Source: Leishmania martiniquensis
Taxonomy: Eukaryota > Euglenozoa > Kinetoplastea > Trypanosomatida > Trypanosomatidae
Direction of reading: 5' to 3'
Length of the DNA stretch: 64,000 bases
NCBI RefSeq assembly: GCF_017916325.1
Contig: NC_090163.1
Span: 441,501-505,500, forward strand
Part shown: in pieces, positions 40,805 through 51,535 of the stretch
How positions within the stretch are numbered: position 1 is the stretch's first letter
How the letters are laid out: every line of letters begins with the position of its first letter
Notes under the pieces: model-generated
What the model was told of the DNA's origin: nothing
Seen by the model: the letters and a program-made list of their open reading frames with translations, nothing else
Databases searched by the model: none
Translations under genes and position numbers: made by a program

Positions 40805-43800
40805 ATGCCTGCTGTAGTCACGCGGGGGCCGCCACGTAAGATGCGAAAGCCGTCACCGTCGCCCACATCCCTCAGCACGAGCCCGCTTCCGGTCCTCACC
40901 GATGCACCACGGGCCATGACGACAGAGGTGCTTGCTGAGGTATGCGAACGTCGCCCGATAGGCTGCCGTAGGAGCGCATCCAAGGCGACTGTGAGGGAGG
41001 CACGCAAAAGGCGCAATGCCCCCGAACGATCAGCGGAGTCTCCCTGCATATCGCTCGGGCTGCAGAGTTCGACGACGCAGCCGCCACCCGTGGCTTCGAG
41101 ACCCTCTCTCTCACAGAAGCTGCCGCCGCCGCTGCTTCGCAGTGAGGCTGGCATGCTTCAGGACGGGGGCACCCATTTTGGTGAACCGCTGCAGCGGCGG
41201 CTGTCATCGTACTACAACTACTATGACAACGCTCCCGATGTTTTTACCAAGGACGTCGGGGGCGACGTTCCTGACTACCTCGAGCCCGTACTCCTCACGC
41301 GTCGGCAGCTCTGCAACGGCGTCATGAAGTGCGTTAACGGCGCAAGAACAATCGCTGCAGCAGAGCAGCCGCGGGAGGACGGCAGCGGCGCGCAGCTTAC
41401 AGATGGGTGCGACTCGGCACATTTGGCACTGGGCTCTGCCAATATTAGTGGGGCCGTCGCCAATGTGCTGCACACTATCGGCGTGGCGCGACAGGAGGCA
41501 CACCCGCCTCCGCAATGGACGGTGCTTGAGGGGGCGCTGTGGAGAGGGATCGAGGGTGTTGACGAAGAGCAGAGAAGGCCGCCCGCAGAAACGACCGTTT
41601 CCCTCGAAGAGTTGTCACGGCCAGCAGCAGAACGCGGGCCGGAGTTGCTGCGAGTCGCCATCTCAAATGTGATCTCTGCCGACTTGGCGTCATCGCTCAG
41701 GGCTCGTGACCAACACCCCCCCGCTTTCCCCATCTCCATGATGAATGTCGAGACTGAAGGGAAGGCGGTGATTGAATGCGGGAGAAGGGAGGATTCGGCA
41801 CAGCCGGTTACTGCGCTTCAGGTCATGGTAGGTGAGCTGATTGTCACCGAGATAGCGGCGCGCAAAGAGCTCTGGATATCGTTTGTCGTCGCCCGATATG
41901 AGCTACTCATGATGGAGCTGGGCTTCAAATCCTGCGATGATGCCATCAGTGCCCCGCCTCACGGGACGCAAGCGTTCGACTCTACGCTTGGCACGATCAG
42001 CCTCCTCATACAGTATTACGCCGATATGTCCCTCGAAGGGTCTCGGATGTGGATGGGGGACCTTTACCTGGACCTTTACAAGGCGCCAGCGCCGTCGAAG
42101 CAGCCGGCACCGCATCAGCGCGCCAGCGCGTTCGTCGTGGTCCCCACACCCATTGCTGCCCGCCGTTTCATCAGTGCCCTCGCAGAGCCGGCATCAACTT
42201 CACCTGCGCCTTTCGCGACCGCCACCGCGACCCCCTGTTCGACAGTGCGACCTCAGGCGCTGGTCGCAGTCAGCAAGCAGCGACTTCCCACCTTTCAGTC
42301 TTTCCTGCATCAGTGTTCACGCGGGCTCACGAACCCGATGTCGGCCTCCAATGCCATGATCTTCACGGCACCTTTCGCAGTACAGATAAGGCTCAGAGTG
42401 CTGCAGGAGTTTGCTGTAATACCGCCTACAGGATGCCCACAAGGGGTGAACACCGCTTCCGTCTCGATCCGCTACCCCAGCTCGACACTGGTGAGTAGCA
42501 CCGCGACAGCACTGGGTGCTGCACCTGATGACGCCGTCTCAACAGGCAGGGTCAGCACGAGAAGCGAGCGCAGCGAAGCTCTGGTGCCGGCGCGGAAGAC
42601 CACGGTACCGCTTACCCTCATGGAAGATGTGAGCCCTCAAGACCCTGAACCGTCTCTGCCGACAGCGTTTCAGAGTCTGCGGCGGCGCTGGAGTCACGGT
42701 GGCGAAGGGGCTGCCAAGCCACCACTCTGTAGCGCCGCGGCGGCGGCGGTGACCAAAGTGGCTTCCATTCACTCCCCGAAGCCGTCGGTAGCGTATGCAG
42801 CATCTCTGGTTACTCTGAAGCAGCTCTCTAGGCTCCTTCGCGACGAGGCCGCCTTCCATACCGTTGATGACAGCCTCGCCTCTTCTCGACACCTTCGCCC
42901 CCTGTGCCGTATCACCTTCGAGCGGGTCCGTGCGGAAGTTCAACTGCTGATGCTGTGGCAGGAGCTCTATGCCAGCGTTCGTGCCGCTGCGGCGTCGCAC
43001 TTCGGTTTCGCCGAGCGCCTCCGTGCCTCCAGAGAGCTTGGCGCAGCCGCGAGTTTAGGGAAGGCACTCCTTCAACGGATCGTGTCAGAGTGCGCACAAG
43101 AAGCTGCCGACCTGCACGCCGCCGTGCTCGAGCTCTCTTGCCATGCGCGGGAGTCCTGGCTGCATCACGTTCAGGGTGTCTTTCTCGCGATAATGCCGCC
43201 CTCTCACACGCGGCCATGCATCTTGGCTAGCGAGACCATCACTGCTCCGCAGTCGCCGTTCGCGAGTGTGCTGGTGCATCCACGGCAACTGACGTCTCGG
43301 TCGCCAACGCGGCCGTTGACAACGTGTCTGTACATGGAGCGACTGTGCCACCTCTCTCGCGACATGGACGATACGCCGTTGCCAGCTTTCTTATCGGGCG
43401 ACTTGATTGCTGTGCACTCCATATCCGCGGCTGCCCCGACGGTGACGGCGGTGATGGCCATTCAAGTGCCATACTCGGCGCTTGGGCACCTGCAGCTACT
43501 GACAGCTCGGGAGAACCCATGCAGTCTGCCTCCCTGCGCTAGTAGTTCTCTGCCCATCTCTGGTGAGCTCAGCACCCCGCTGCAGCGCAGAGATTCGGTC
43601 AAGGGTGCGCATGCCGTGTGTCCGTCTGCTCAGATATCCTGCTCATCTGTGCTGATGACTGGCAGGGCCGGCAGCTCCTCCTCGATCAACTTCCTTGAAA
43701 CCGCGCGTGGTTGCAGGCCCATCATCGACGCCAGGTTCGGCCCGAGACAAGAGGCGCAAGTCTTTCAGGCACCGCCATTCTTTTCAGCCATGCCGGTTAC

Positions 43801-44353
43801 GCCACCCAGCGTTGGGTGCTGTCCAGGAGAGGCGACCCACCACCTCCACGACACCTCACGACCTGTGGCAGTGCCACTCAAGGCGAGGCCGGCTAGGCGG
43901 TACACCGGCAGGCCCGCCAAGTGGGACATCACTATGCTCTTGCGCAGTGAAGCGTACGCGCGCGCCTTCGCGACGAAGCAGGAGTGCTGTGAAGCGCAGC
44001 TCCTGAAGGCGTGGAGGACTGACAGCCTGCAGTCACTAGAAGCGTCTGCGCACTTTGTCCGCACCGTGACGCGGGTGCACCACCTGGGTAGTGTGCAGCA
44101 CATGTGCGACCAGTTGCGGCGCTTTTGGGAAAGGATGTGCATGGAGAAGCAGCTCCTCGTGGATCGATGGGTGAGGGAGCGCGAGGACCTGCAGCTGGAA
44201 TTCTACGCGGGGGCTGTCGTACGCCACAGGTCGGTGGTGCAACGCGGCTGCTTGGCCGAACGCACGGAGGAATACCAGTCGCTGGACCGAAACGCGCGTG
44301 AACATCAGACCGCAGGCTTCTCCGTGTGCAAGCGTCGCTCCATCAGTGCTTGA
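40805..44353 (+). CDS. Large unrecognised protein (1182 residues)
   Basis: A 1182-residue protein I cannot assign. The first 120 residues are Pro/Ser/Arg-rich and likely disordered. Denser helical segments lie at about 335-430 (TEIAARKELWISFVVARYEL), about 690-800 (LCRITFERVRAEVQLLMLW and following helices) and about 1040-1165 (WDITMLLRSEAYARAFATKQ, then long charged helices with paired Trp). The middle linkers are Ser/Thr/Pro/Ala-rich. There is no signal peptide, membrane helix or catalytic motif. Third positions are GC-rich along the full length, and the single frame is open for 3.5 kb, so it is surely a gene. The helix-rich ends suggest a scaffold or cytoskeletal protein, which is inference. 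Kinetoplastid-only distribution is likely. Confidence 0.88.
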   Translation: MPAVVTRGPPRKMRKPSPSPTSLSTSPLPVLTDAPRAMTTEVLAEVCERRPIGCRRSASKATVREARKRRNAPERSAESPCISLGLQSSTTQPPPVASRPSLSQKLPPPLLRSEAGMLQDGGTHFGEPLQRRLSSYYNYYDNAPDVFTKDVGGDVPDYLEPVLLTRRQLCNGVMKCVNGARTIAAAEQPREDGSGAQLTDGCDSAHLALGSANISGAVANVLHTIGVARQEAHPPPQWTVLEGALWRGIEGVDEEQRRPPAETTVSLEELSRPAAERGPELLRVAISNVISADLASSLRARDQHPPAFPISMMNVETEGKAVIECGRREDSAQPVTALQVMVGELIVTEIAARKELWISFVVARYELLMMELGFKSCDDAISAPPHGTQAFDSTLGTISLLIQYYADMSLEGSRMWMGDLYLDLYKAPAPSKQPAPHQRASAFVVVPTPIAARRFISALAEPASTSPAPFATATATPCSTVRPQALVAVSKQRLPTFQSFLHQCSRGLTNPMSASNAMIFTAPFAVQIRLRVLQEFAVIPPTGCPQGVNTASVSIRYPSSTLVSSTATALGAAPDDAVSTGRVSTRSERSEALVPARKTTVPLTLMEDVSPQDPEPSLPTAFQSLRRRWSHGGEGAAKPPLCSAAAAAVTKVASIHSPKPSVAYAASLVTLKQLSRLLRDEAAFHTVDDSLASSRHLRPLCRITFERVRAEVQLLMLWQELYASVRAAAASHFGFAERLRASRELGAAASLGKALLQRIVSECAQEAADLHAAVLELSCHARESWLHHVQGVFLAIMPPSHTRPCILASETITAPQSPFASVLVHPRQLTSRSPTRPLTTCLYMERLCHLSRDMDDTPLPAFLSGDLIAVHSISAAAPTVTAVMAIQVPYSALGHLQLLTARENPCSLPPCASSSLPISGELSTPLQRRDSVKGAHAVCPSAQISCSSVLMTGRAGSSSSINFLETARGCRPIIDARFGPRQEAQVFQAPPFFSAMPVTPPSVGCCPGEATHHLHDTSRPVAVPLKARPARRYTGRPAKWDITMLLRSEAYARAFATKQECCEAQLLKAWRTDSLQSLEASAHFVRTVTRVHHLGSVQHMCDQLRRFWERMCMEKQLLVDRWVREREDLQLEFYAGAVVRHRSVVQRGCLAERTEEYQSLDRNAREHQTAGFSVCKRRSISA

Positions 44354-47300
44354 TGACTCTGCTAGACTCAAAGACACGTGCCGCAAAGAGGATGAGTAAG
44401 GAACCCCTTCTCCTTCCCCCTCCCCCCCCCCAGGTGTGACCACCAGCGGCAATGGGTGAAGTCCTCCATGAAAGTGAGACGACTGAGCGCTTCAGCGAGC
44501 AAAATAATGTCGCCGCCGCCGGCGCGCGACTTTTGCGTGTGTGTGGAGGGGTTGGGAGTGGGCCGCTTCTTCACCAACCGACGCCGCCATGGGCTTCCGG
44601 GAGAGCGGGATCATGGCGCGGTGCTTTTATCGCGGTGTGTCGCTGAGTGAGCCGTGGAAGCTCCTCACCCGGCTCGTCGCTGGAGAGAGGAGTGGCTCTT
44701 CATCTTGTGCACTGAGGGGACTTCCATGAGCTCCGCTACGTTGAGGCAGACCTATCTGGGAGCCAAACCCAGCTATGCCTTGCGCATGACTCCCAAGAAA
44801 ATGGAGAGGACCACCTCGGCGAAACGTCGTTTTCCGCGTGACTGCGCAGGCCTCGCAACGAGCGTCGACACGGTCGGTGAGGAGGGAGCGGTGTAGCCTC
44901 TGTGGCACGGTCTCGCACACTAAGCGGCGAGGCCGTCCAGCTACACGACGGGAGGTAAAATGGGGCGGTGGTGGCAGTCACGTGGTGAGGGCACCGCTCT
45001 CCGGCGGCCGTTTACCCCGCCGGATTCCGCGTAGGCGATGCCCAAACCATCGTCTCGGCTGGCGGTGAGGGCGCGTGATTGGGGACAGCCGAAGCCGGTG
45101 ATGCTGTCGAGGTGCTAGAAAGGGGAGGGCGAGCTTGCTGTCGCGCAAGGTGGGGCGAGCACTGCAGCACGTAAGGGGGGTGGGGGGCCCTCTTGGCATA
45201 CGCCTCCTTTTGCCATCTCTATGCACTGTCCTTTTCCTTTCACCCGAGTGTGAGACGCCCCCTCCCTACCCTCGCGGTTCGCGTCGCTCTTGCCAATGCG
45301 CGCCTCTTTGCTTCCGTGGAATAGTTTCTTCGTGTGCTGTTGGTGCCTGCTGACTATCTTGAAGCGTGTCCATACCCTGTGGTTGTTGCTGTTGGTGTGT
45401 ACGTGTGCATGTGTGTGTTTGTGTGTGCCACCATTGGCGGCTTTCTTTTTGTACGCGCTGACGTTTTGCTTTTGTCGCCACCTCACTGTTTTTTTCGGCT
45501 CCGCTCCGCCATGCGCAGAGGTCGCACATACGTATTGGCGTTTTCGCATGAGCGGCCATCAGCGCCCACAGACTCGTTTTCCCAAAAGTGAGCCACTGTG
45601 CTAGGCAACTGCTTGGCAATGAGCGCGTGCAGATAGACACACATCACCCCACCACCGACACTAGCACCAACTAACTTTGTAAGCTGTGCAAGAAAAAGGA
45701 GTTCTCAGCGCTGTGGGGGCTGTTTGGGGTGAAACAATGTCCGTCACGGCTTTTTTTTGTTTGCGTTTTTTTTCTCTCTCGTTTGCCGTTGTGACTCAGG
45801 GGAAAGCAGAAGGAGCTCCGCATGAAGGAATGTATATGGCCGTTATGGCAATGCAGCGGCAATAGAACACTTATCCCCTCCCCCTCCCCCCACCGTAGGG
45901 GTAGTGCACAGGAAGACCGACTGCGCGCACGCTCTTATGTTGAGTGCCATATGTCAGTATTTTGTGCATCTGATGAAAGGCCACCGCACGGAGCAGCAAT
46001 GCCCTCCCCATATTCCATTTTCTTCTCGCCCTGGTGAGGCGGCTCTGTACTAGCGTCGTGCCCTCCTTCACCCCCATCTTTGCGCCGGCGATGCACAAAC
46101 GAGTGCCCCCCTTTTTTCCGCAGTCGTTTTCACTCTCGGCTCAACTCTATGCTGGTGTACGCCGCTCCAATGCATATGGACAACGCGCGCGTTGCCCATG
46201 TACCCAACAGAAGCTCATAGCCTCTCTCCTTCTTTTCTTTCGTCGTCGACGTTACCCCTCTGAGCACTTCACGCTCGTCGCCTCTCTCTCTCTATTGTGA
46301 GTTGTCTCATGTGTACACCTCTCGCAGCTCCAGGTCGACCTTTCCGCGTGTGAGTCGGCACCTCATCTCCACTCGTGCGTCTCCCTCCCTCTCTCCACCC
46401 TCTTGCTACGCATCTGAGGATTCTGCTTTCGCGATTTTATTCGTTGTGGTATCACCTTGCTGCCTCGATGGCCGACGTTGGTAGAATGCCCGTGTTCTCG
46501 TCTATGCGCTACGGCATCCGCAACAGAGCTCCGTCATGGTGGTGGTGGGGGTGTGTGTCGGTGGGGGGAGGGAGAGGGCTTTCATATTCTCATCGCCTTT
46601 TTTGCAAGCTTTGTGGCTGAGCGCTCGCCCATGAACGTGCGCAGTTGTTCGTGTGCGTCTTCGCCCCGGCTCCCCCTTTTCCGTTTGTGGTCCCCTCTCG
46701 ATGCAGCAGGGGCTGCTCTTTTGTTTGTGTGCTCTCATAGGTGCCACATATGTTGCTGATGTACAGTGGGCTTCGCGGCGCCGCTTCTCTGGTACTGTCT
46801 CGCTCTCTCTCTCCCCTGCTCCCCCTTCGCTTCCCCCTCCTCCATTCTCTGAGGAGCGAGATGGCGCCTCATCACCTTTGCAAAACAGTAGCTGAAGCGG
46901 ACGCACATGGATGTACCTTGTAGACAACCCGATAGGGGGGACTGTGTATGAGCTCTGTACGAGTTGGTCAGCAGTCCGCCTCTTCCCCGCTTCCATTTAA
47001 GAGGCCTTCCCTGCACGCACCTGTACAACCCTTTTGAGCGAGAATCCTTGCACATGTAGACGCCCGAAATTTGCAAGAGCTGTAGGGAAAGGGCTGCAAT
47101 GGGCATACCCTCGTGTGTGTCTTGAGCGCCTCCTTCAGCTCTTGTATGAGTTCCGCGCCCGCTTTCTCTCATCGCAGAAACGCCTCGTTTTTTGTTTTTT
47201 TTTGCTCTATCGGCTCTCCTCTTTCGAATGGGTCGCCGTCTTACTGTCTCTCTCTCTGTCTCTTTGTGAGCAAAATGTGTGTGCCACTCTCTGCGCGTGT

Positions 47301-48139
47301 GCCAGCGTAGCTGCATCTCAGATACCCCAAGCACACGCATAGAAGCACAGACACCTGAGTGCGTCTGTATGTGCATAGGTTCGCTCATCGATGCGAAATA
47401 TCTTCTCTGTTTCTTTGGGCTCTACAGAAAGAAAAAAACTTGAGCGAGCGTTATACAAAAACCGCAAGGACGGCAAATGGGCGTGACGGTTGGCGACCGG
47501 TAGGGCTCCCCAGCTATCTGTCCGTCCCCCCACCCTCACCCCCTTCCCCCTCTCCTTATTCTCACCCCCCCCCACACACACACCCTGCCTCGCCCTACAC
47601 GGACACACACACGCACACGCACACGCACGCGCGTTGATTTGGGTGTCTAAAATTTTATCATTATGCCGACGAAAGCAACGAGCCGCTTTCCTCTGCCCTG
47701 CGGCCAGCGAAGTAGCGGAAAGAAAAAGTAAAGAAAGTGCTCATCGTCAGCGTTTTTTTTTTCGCGGGGGAGGGCTGAGGGTCAGCGAGGTGCGCTCGAC
47801 GATGCAGCACCAGGGTGCCGTGTTGTTGCCCCTCCGCTTTCCTCCGAGCCGTGACGGCGGCGTAGAGCTGCCACATCGCGCGCGTGTTTCTCCGCCCTCG
47901 CTGGAAGATGGAGGGATGCCCCGACCTACTCTCGCTGTCTTCGCCTCAACAGTCTGCTCCGCGCTCCTTTTCTGGTCGCCCTGACGGTGCTGTCGCCGCG
48001 CCTTGGATGTTGCTCATTACAACTGCCTTTGCTCCCGGTGGTACGTGCCTAAGGCGCACGCACGGGCGCTCCGCCTAAGGCTACACAGAAGCCAAGCACA
48101 GAGTCTGTCCGCCGATCTCCCGCCACCCTTACTGCCTTC
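44354..48139. other. 3.8-kb spacer between the two large unrecognised genes
   Basis: No convincing gene. A G-rich patch at 44930-45180 differs from the C/T-rich rest and contains a 15-base match (reverse complement) to the patch near 14380. CA-type runs lie at 47570-47632. Pyrimidine tracts near 46230-46300, 46800-46850 and 47520-47570 could be processing signals. Confidence 0.55.
47570..47632. repeat. CA-rich low-complexity run
   Basis: Two CACACA-type runs separated by a short C-rich piece, then ACGCACACGC units. It is simple-sequence spacer. Confidence 0.75.
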
Positions 48140-51100
48140 ATGCCGTTTGACTCTGTAGGGGGGTTGCCCCCAATGCCGACGCATGCGAGAGGCGCCACCG
48201 TGTATCGTCCCCGGCAGTCGCCGATGCTCACACTTACTTGCGCTGCTCGCCGTCGCGAAAGAACCGCCGCCTCGGCGACGGCGCGATCAACTTTCTATTC
48301 AGCAAATTATCCCGATAAATATGCAGAGCACAGCGAGGGGAGAGAGGGCGCGCTTCCACCATTATCCACACCGACGTCATCTTCCAAGACGCTCGTGCCT
48401 TATGCGTTTCACGAGGCCGTGCCACCAAATCCCTGGCGGCAGCGGACGACGCTGGACGCCTTGGAAGCGAGACAGCGCAGCGGCCCCCACGGTGTCGCGC
48501 GGTTTAGGCCCGCCCTAGAAGCTTCCAGGGAGGCCGTTAACAGCCCATCGAATCATGTAAAGCCACTCCTGGAGCCGTTCCTGTGTGCAGAGGAGCTGGC
48601 GCGAGAAGCGGTGGCGGATACGTGGGACTTGCGTTACAGCCGATACTTACAGTGGCTTCGAAAGGGAGCCGTCTCGGCGCTGGAAGCACAAGAGGCTCAT
48701 GGTGGCCGCCGGTGCCCAGTGGAGCACCGTGATACACAGCTGTCCACCGTAGCGACCAACAGCACGGGCGGGAACTTCACCGCTAGCGAGCTCCTTGCTA
48801 TCGATGCGGTTCGCAAAGGCGGCCTCGGCAATCTTCGCGCGGAGATGTGCTCTACAGGGCCGAAGCCGCTGCCGCTGCTCCCGCCATGCTCGCTGGCGGC
48901 GCCACCCGAAGTCAGGGACAACGTGGGCCAAACAGTCAGCAGCGTCGACAACGCGTCTCGGCAGCTCAGCGGAGCAAACCCAAATGAGGTGGCGGTGCGG
49001 CTTATCTTCCAGGAATCCCGCGCGGCAGCGGCGATTGCAGGAGCCGGCCACACCGAGGCGGCAGCGTCGCACGCAGCGCCTGGTGATGAGATTGCGGCGT
49101 TATCCGCGGCTCGGAGCACAAGGGAGAGCCTCTGGTGGCTGCCATCGGTGTCTTGGACGCATGGGGTATCAGGGACACTCGACAGCGAGATTGCAGACCT
49201 GCTGGTCTCTGGCGACTGGGGTGCTGTTGGCGCAGAAGTGGGCATAGACGCTTCCGCAGCGGTTCCGTGTGCTACCGCTCCTGCGAGTGGCGCGCCGCTG
49301 GGCTCGCACGACTGCGTGCTCGATGATGGCTCGAAGACGCCCTTTGGCTTTATAAATGCCGAGAACGACGACGAGGAGTACGAGAATGCCTCCCATTCGA
49401 GCATTGAGCCACCATCCGCGTACGACCTCGCCACCCTACTGCGGGATCGAATGCACAGAACTGTTGCCACCTTTACTGCATCTTCGGAGCACACGCTGGA
49501 CGAGCCTCCGAATACGGCGAAGACTCACACGATCCTGGGAAAGGTGCGACTGGCCACCAAGACGTGGCCGCATGCCCTTCTCGTCAACGCAGTCGCATCA
49601 GAGATACCCTCACGAGCTGCAGCCAGGGGTGAGGCCTCTCTGGCACAGCAGGCGCCTGTCGCATCCCAGAATCTTGCCCGCGTACTGCGGCAGCTTCTTT
49701 ACGAAGAGGAGTACGAGCGTGACACGCTCCGCCAACTCGCCCTGCAGTCCGCGCCAGCGCGTTGGTACTCGACGCTGTTGCCAAGCGGCAAGGAAGGCAT
49801 TCGCTTCCGCCTCCTCCATCCACCGCCAATGACCAATGACGCAGCGGTGCGAGAGCGTCTCAATGCCGCCATGCTGCACGCTGCAGAAGCCATCGCGCAG
49901 CCACGTCGCGACGCTGCTGCAGCAGAGGAGGACCACTACTACTCTACGACCCCCGTGATTGGCACGAGACACGGCAACAAGGCCTCGGACCGCGCTCACA
50001 GACGATCGATGGAGCTGAGAGCAGAGAGGGAGAAAGCCGCTCTCTTTACAGCATGGAGCAGCCTCCACGCACACCTCTCTGCGCAGCTGCGCCTCTTTAC
50101 CGAAGAGACGGAGCAGCGTCGCACGTTGCTCGGCGAGTTCTTCTCGTGCGCCCATCCTGCCCCGTGCGCGTGTCTGGACGTCGATCTCGAGGTGCTCTCC
50201 ATGTCCGCCGTGCCACTGGAGCCGACGGTGAAATCGGCCTGCTGGTTTGCCTCCGTCGTGTTCGGTAGGTACCAGGACGTTTTACAGCGGGAGCTGCTGA
50301 AGCGTTACCAAGCAGAGTATGATCACCTCTACAGCCTCTTCAAGGTGGAGTTCTTCGCCATCTACAGTCACCAGAAGATCGTGGCGGATGAGGCGCGTCG
50401 CTTCCGGCAGCTGATTGAGTATCATCAGTTTTGCCACCTCGTGGCAGCATCGCGCGAGGGCGCGAAACAGCAGCCGCACAGCGAAAGCCCGTCAGAGGAG
50501 ACGGCTCTCACGCTAACGCCTTTTCCTCTCAGCCTCACCTCATTCGCACCGGAGCCGACAGCGCTGACTGAAGTCGCTGGCAGCTCTGTGGCAGCGCCGA
50601 GGATGCACCTCGGTGTGCTCTACCGCCGGGACTCGCGCATGCGGCTGCTGCGCCTGCGTCGCCTGTGCTACTGCGCCGCCTTCGACTCCCCCTTCGCCAT
50701 GTATCTGGTGTTCGTAGAGCTGCTGGTGATCACCGCCACCGAAGAGGAGTTGCGCGGCATTATGATGGCATCAGAGGTGGACCAGCGCGCGGGACTTATG
50801 TCGCATATGGCGGCCGAAGCTGCATTGGTTTACCTTGGAGATCTTGAGGGGCGATGCCGTGCGCTAATCGAAGCCCACTGGGAGGAGGCGCGCAACGCCA
50901 TGCTTGCCGGACCTCTCGTCGTACTGCATGCAGCTCACAAGGCAGAGGTGCGGGCAGTGCAGGCGGCGGCACACGCCAAATCTTGCGAAGAGGCCCGGCA
51001 AAGCTTTCTGGAAACAGCGTTGACAGAGAAGACAGCCGCCGGGGAGGTAGAAATGAAGTCGCATCGCCAGCTGTTGCACGAAACGCGACAGCGCCTTCTC

Positions 51101-51535
51101 GCCTTGATGGCCGCCTGCCGCTCGACCGCACAGTCACTAGCAGTGTTGCGTCAGTGGCTGGACCGTCAGCAACACGTGTGCCTGTTCAACAGCGAGCAGC
51201 GACTGCGTGACCGCATTGCGATGCTAGAGGAGACGGATGCCCGTGTGCGAATCACGGCGGCTGCAGAAGCGTCGTTGAGACAGACACGCTTTCTAGGAGC
51301 GCGTCGCTTGAGCGATGAGGCGAGAACTGCGCGAGAGGCTGCACAGCGCGCGCGCGATGCGGAGGCGGCGGCCTTACTCGCGCAGCTGCGAAAGCAAGAG
51401 GGTTACGCCGCGGAAGCGAACAAGCGCCTCAGCGCAAATATCCGAGCCGGCACTGCGAACATGTTGTTCGCGATGGCCGCTGCGCTCGAAGACGATTTCG
51501 AGGCGTATTTGGCATGTCTCAGCAGCCCCTCCTGA
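48140..51535 (+). CDS. Large unrecognised coiled-coil protein (1131 residues)
   Basis: A 1131-residue protein of unknown function. The first 300 residues are Ala/Ser/Pro-rich with short helices. Residues about 510-640 contain charged helices (LRQLLYEEEYERDTLRQLA). Residues about 690-780 hold a long helical part (YQDVLQRELLKRYQAEYDHLYSL in pieces). From about 900 to the end it is nearly continuous Ala/Arg/Glu coiled coil (for example ARTAREAAQRARDAEAAALL). No enzyme motif, signal or membrane segment is seen. Like the upstream 1182-residue protein it combines a disordered N-terminus with helical C-terminal parts. Distant relationship between the two neighbours is possible, but I see no convincing alignment. 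A cytoskeletal or scaffold role is inference. The ATG at 48140 is the first in frame; a weak C/T tract precedes it, so the start is moderately secure. Confidence 0.88.
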   Translation: MPFDSVGGLPPMPTHARGATVYRPRQSPMLTLTCAARRRERTAASATARSTFYSANYPDKYAEHSEGREGALPPLSTPTSSSKTLVPYAFHEAVPPNPWRQRTTLDALEARQRSGPHGVARFRPALEASREAVNSPSNHVKPLLEPFLCAEELAREAVADTWDLRYSRYLQWLRKGAVSALEAQEAHGGRRCPVEHRDTQLSTVATNSTGGNFTASELLAIDAVRKGGLGNLRAEMCSTGPKPLPLLPPCSLAAPPEVRDNVGQTVSSVDNASRQLSGANPNEVAVRLIFQESRAAAAIAGAGHTEAAASHAAPGDEIAALSAARSTRESLWWLPSVSWTHGVSGTLDSEIADLLVSGDWGAVGAEVGIDASAAVPCATAPASGAPLGSHDCVLDDGSKTPFGFINAENDDEEYENASHSSIEPPSAYDLATLLRDRMHRTVATFTASSEHTLDEPPNTAKTHTILGKVRLATKTWPHALLVNAVASEIPSRAAARGEASLAQQAPVASQNLARVLRQLLYEEEYERDTLRQLALQSAPARWYSTLLPSGKEGIRFRLLHPPPMTNDAAVRERLNAAMLHAAEAIAQPRRDAAAAEEDHYYSTTPVIGTRHGNKASDRAHRRSMELRAEREKAALFTAWSSLHAHLSAQLRLFTEETEQRRTLLGEFFSCAHPAPCACLDVDLEVLSMSAVPLEPTVKSACWFASVVFGRYQDVLQRELLKRYQAEYDHLYSLFKVEFFAIYSHQKIVADEARRFRQLIEYHQFCHLVAASREGAKQQPHSESPSEETALTLTPFPLSLTSFAPEPTALTEVAGSSVAAPRMHLGVLYRRDSRMRLLRLRRLCYCAAFDSPFAMYLVFVELLVITATEEELRGIMMASEVDQRAGLMSHMAAEAALVYLGDLEGRCRALIEAHWEEARNAMLAGPLVVLHAAHKAEVRAVQAAAHAKSCEEARQSFLETALTEKTAAGEVEMKSHRQLLHETRQRLLALMAACRSTAQSLAVLRQWLDRQQHVCLFNSEQRLRDRIAMLEETDARVRITAAAEASLRQTRFLGARRLSDEARTAREAAQRARDAEAAALLAQLRKQEGYAAEANKRLSANIRAGTANMLFAMAAALEDDFEAYLACLSSPS

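Noticed and set aside
48697..49494. 265-codon minus-strand frame inside the 1131-residue gene
   Set aside because: Ser/Ala-rich antisense shadow of a GC3-rich coding region.
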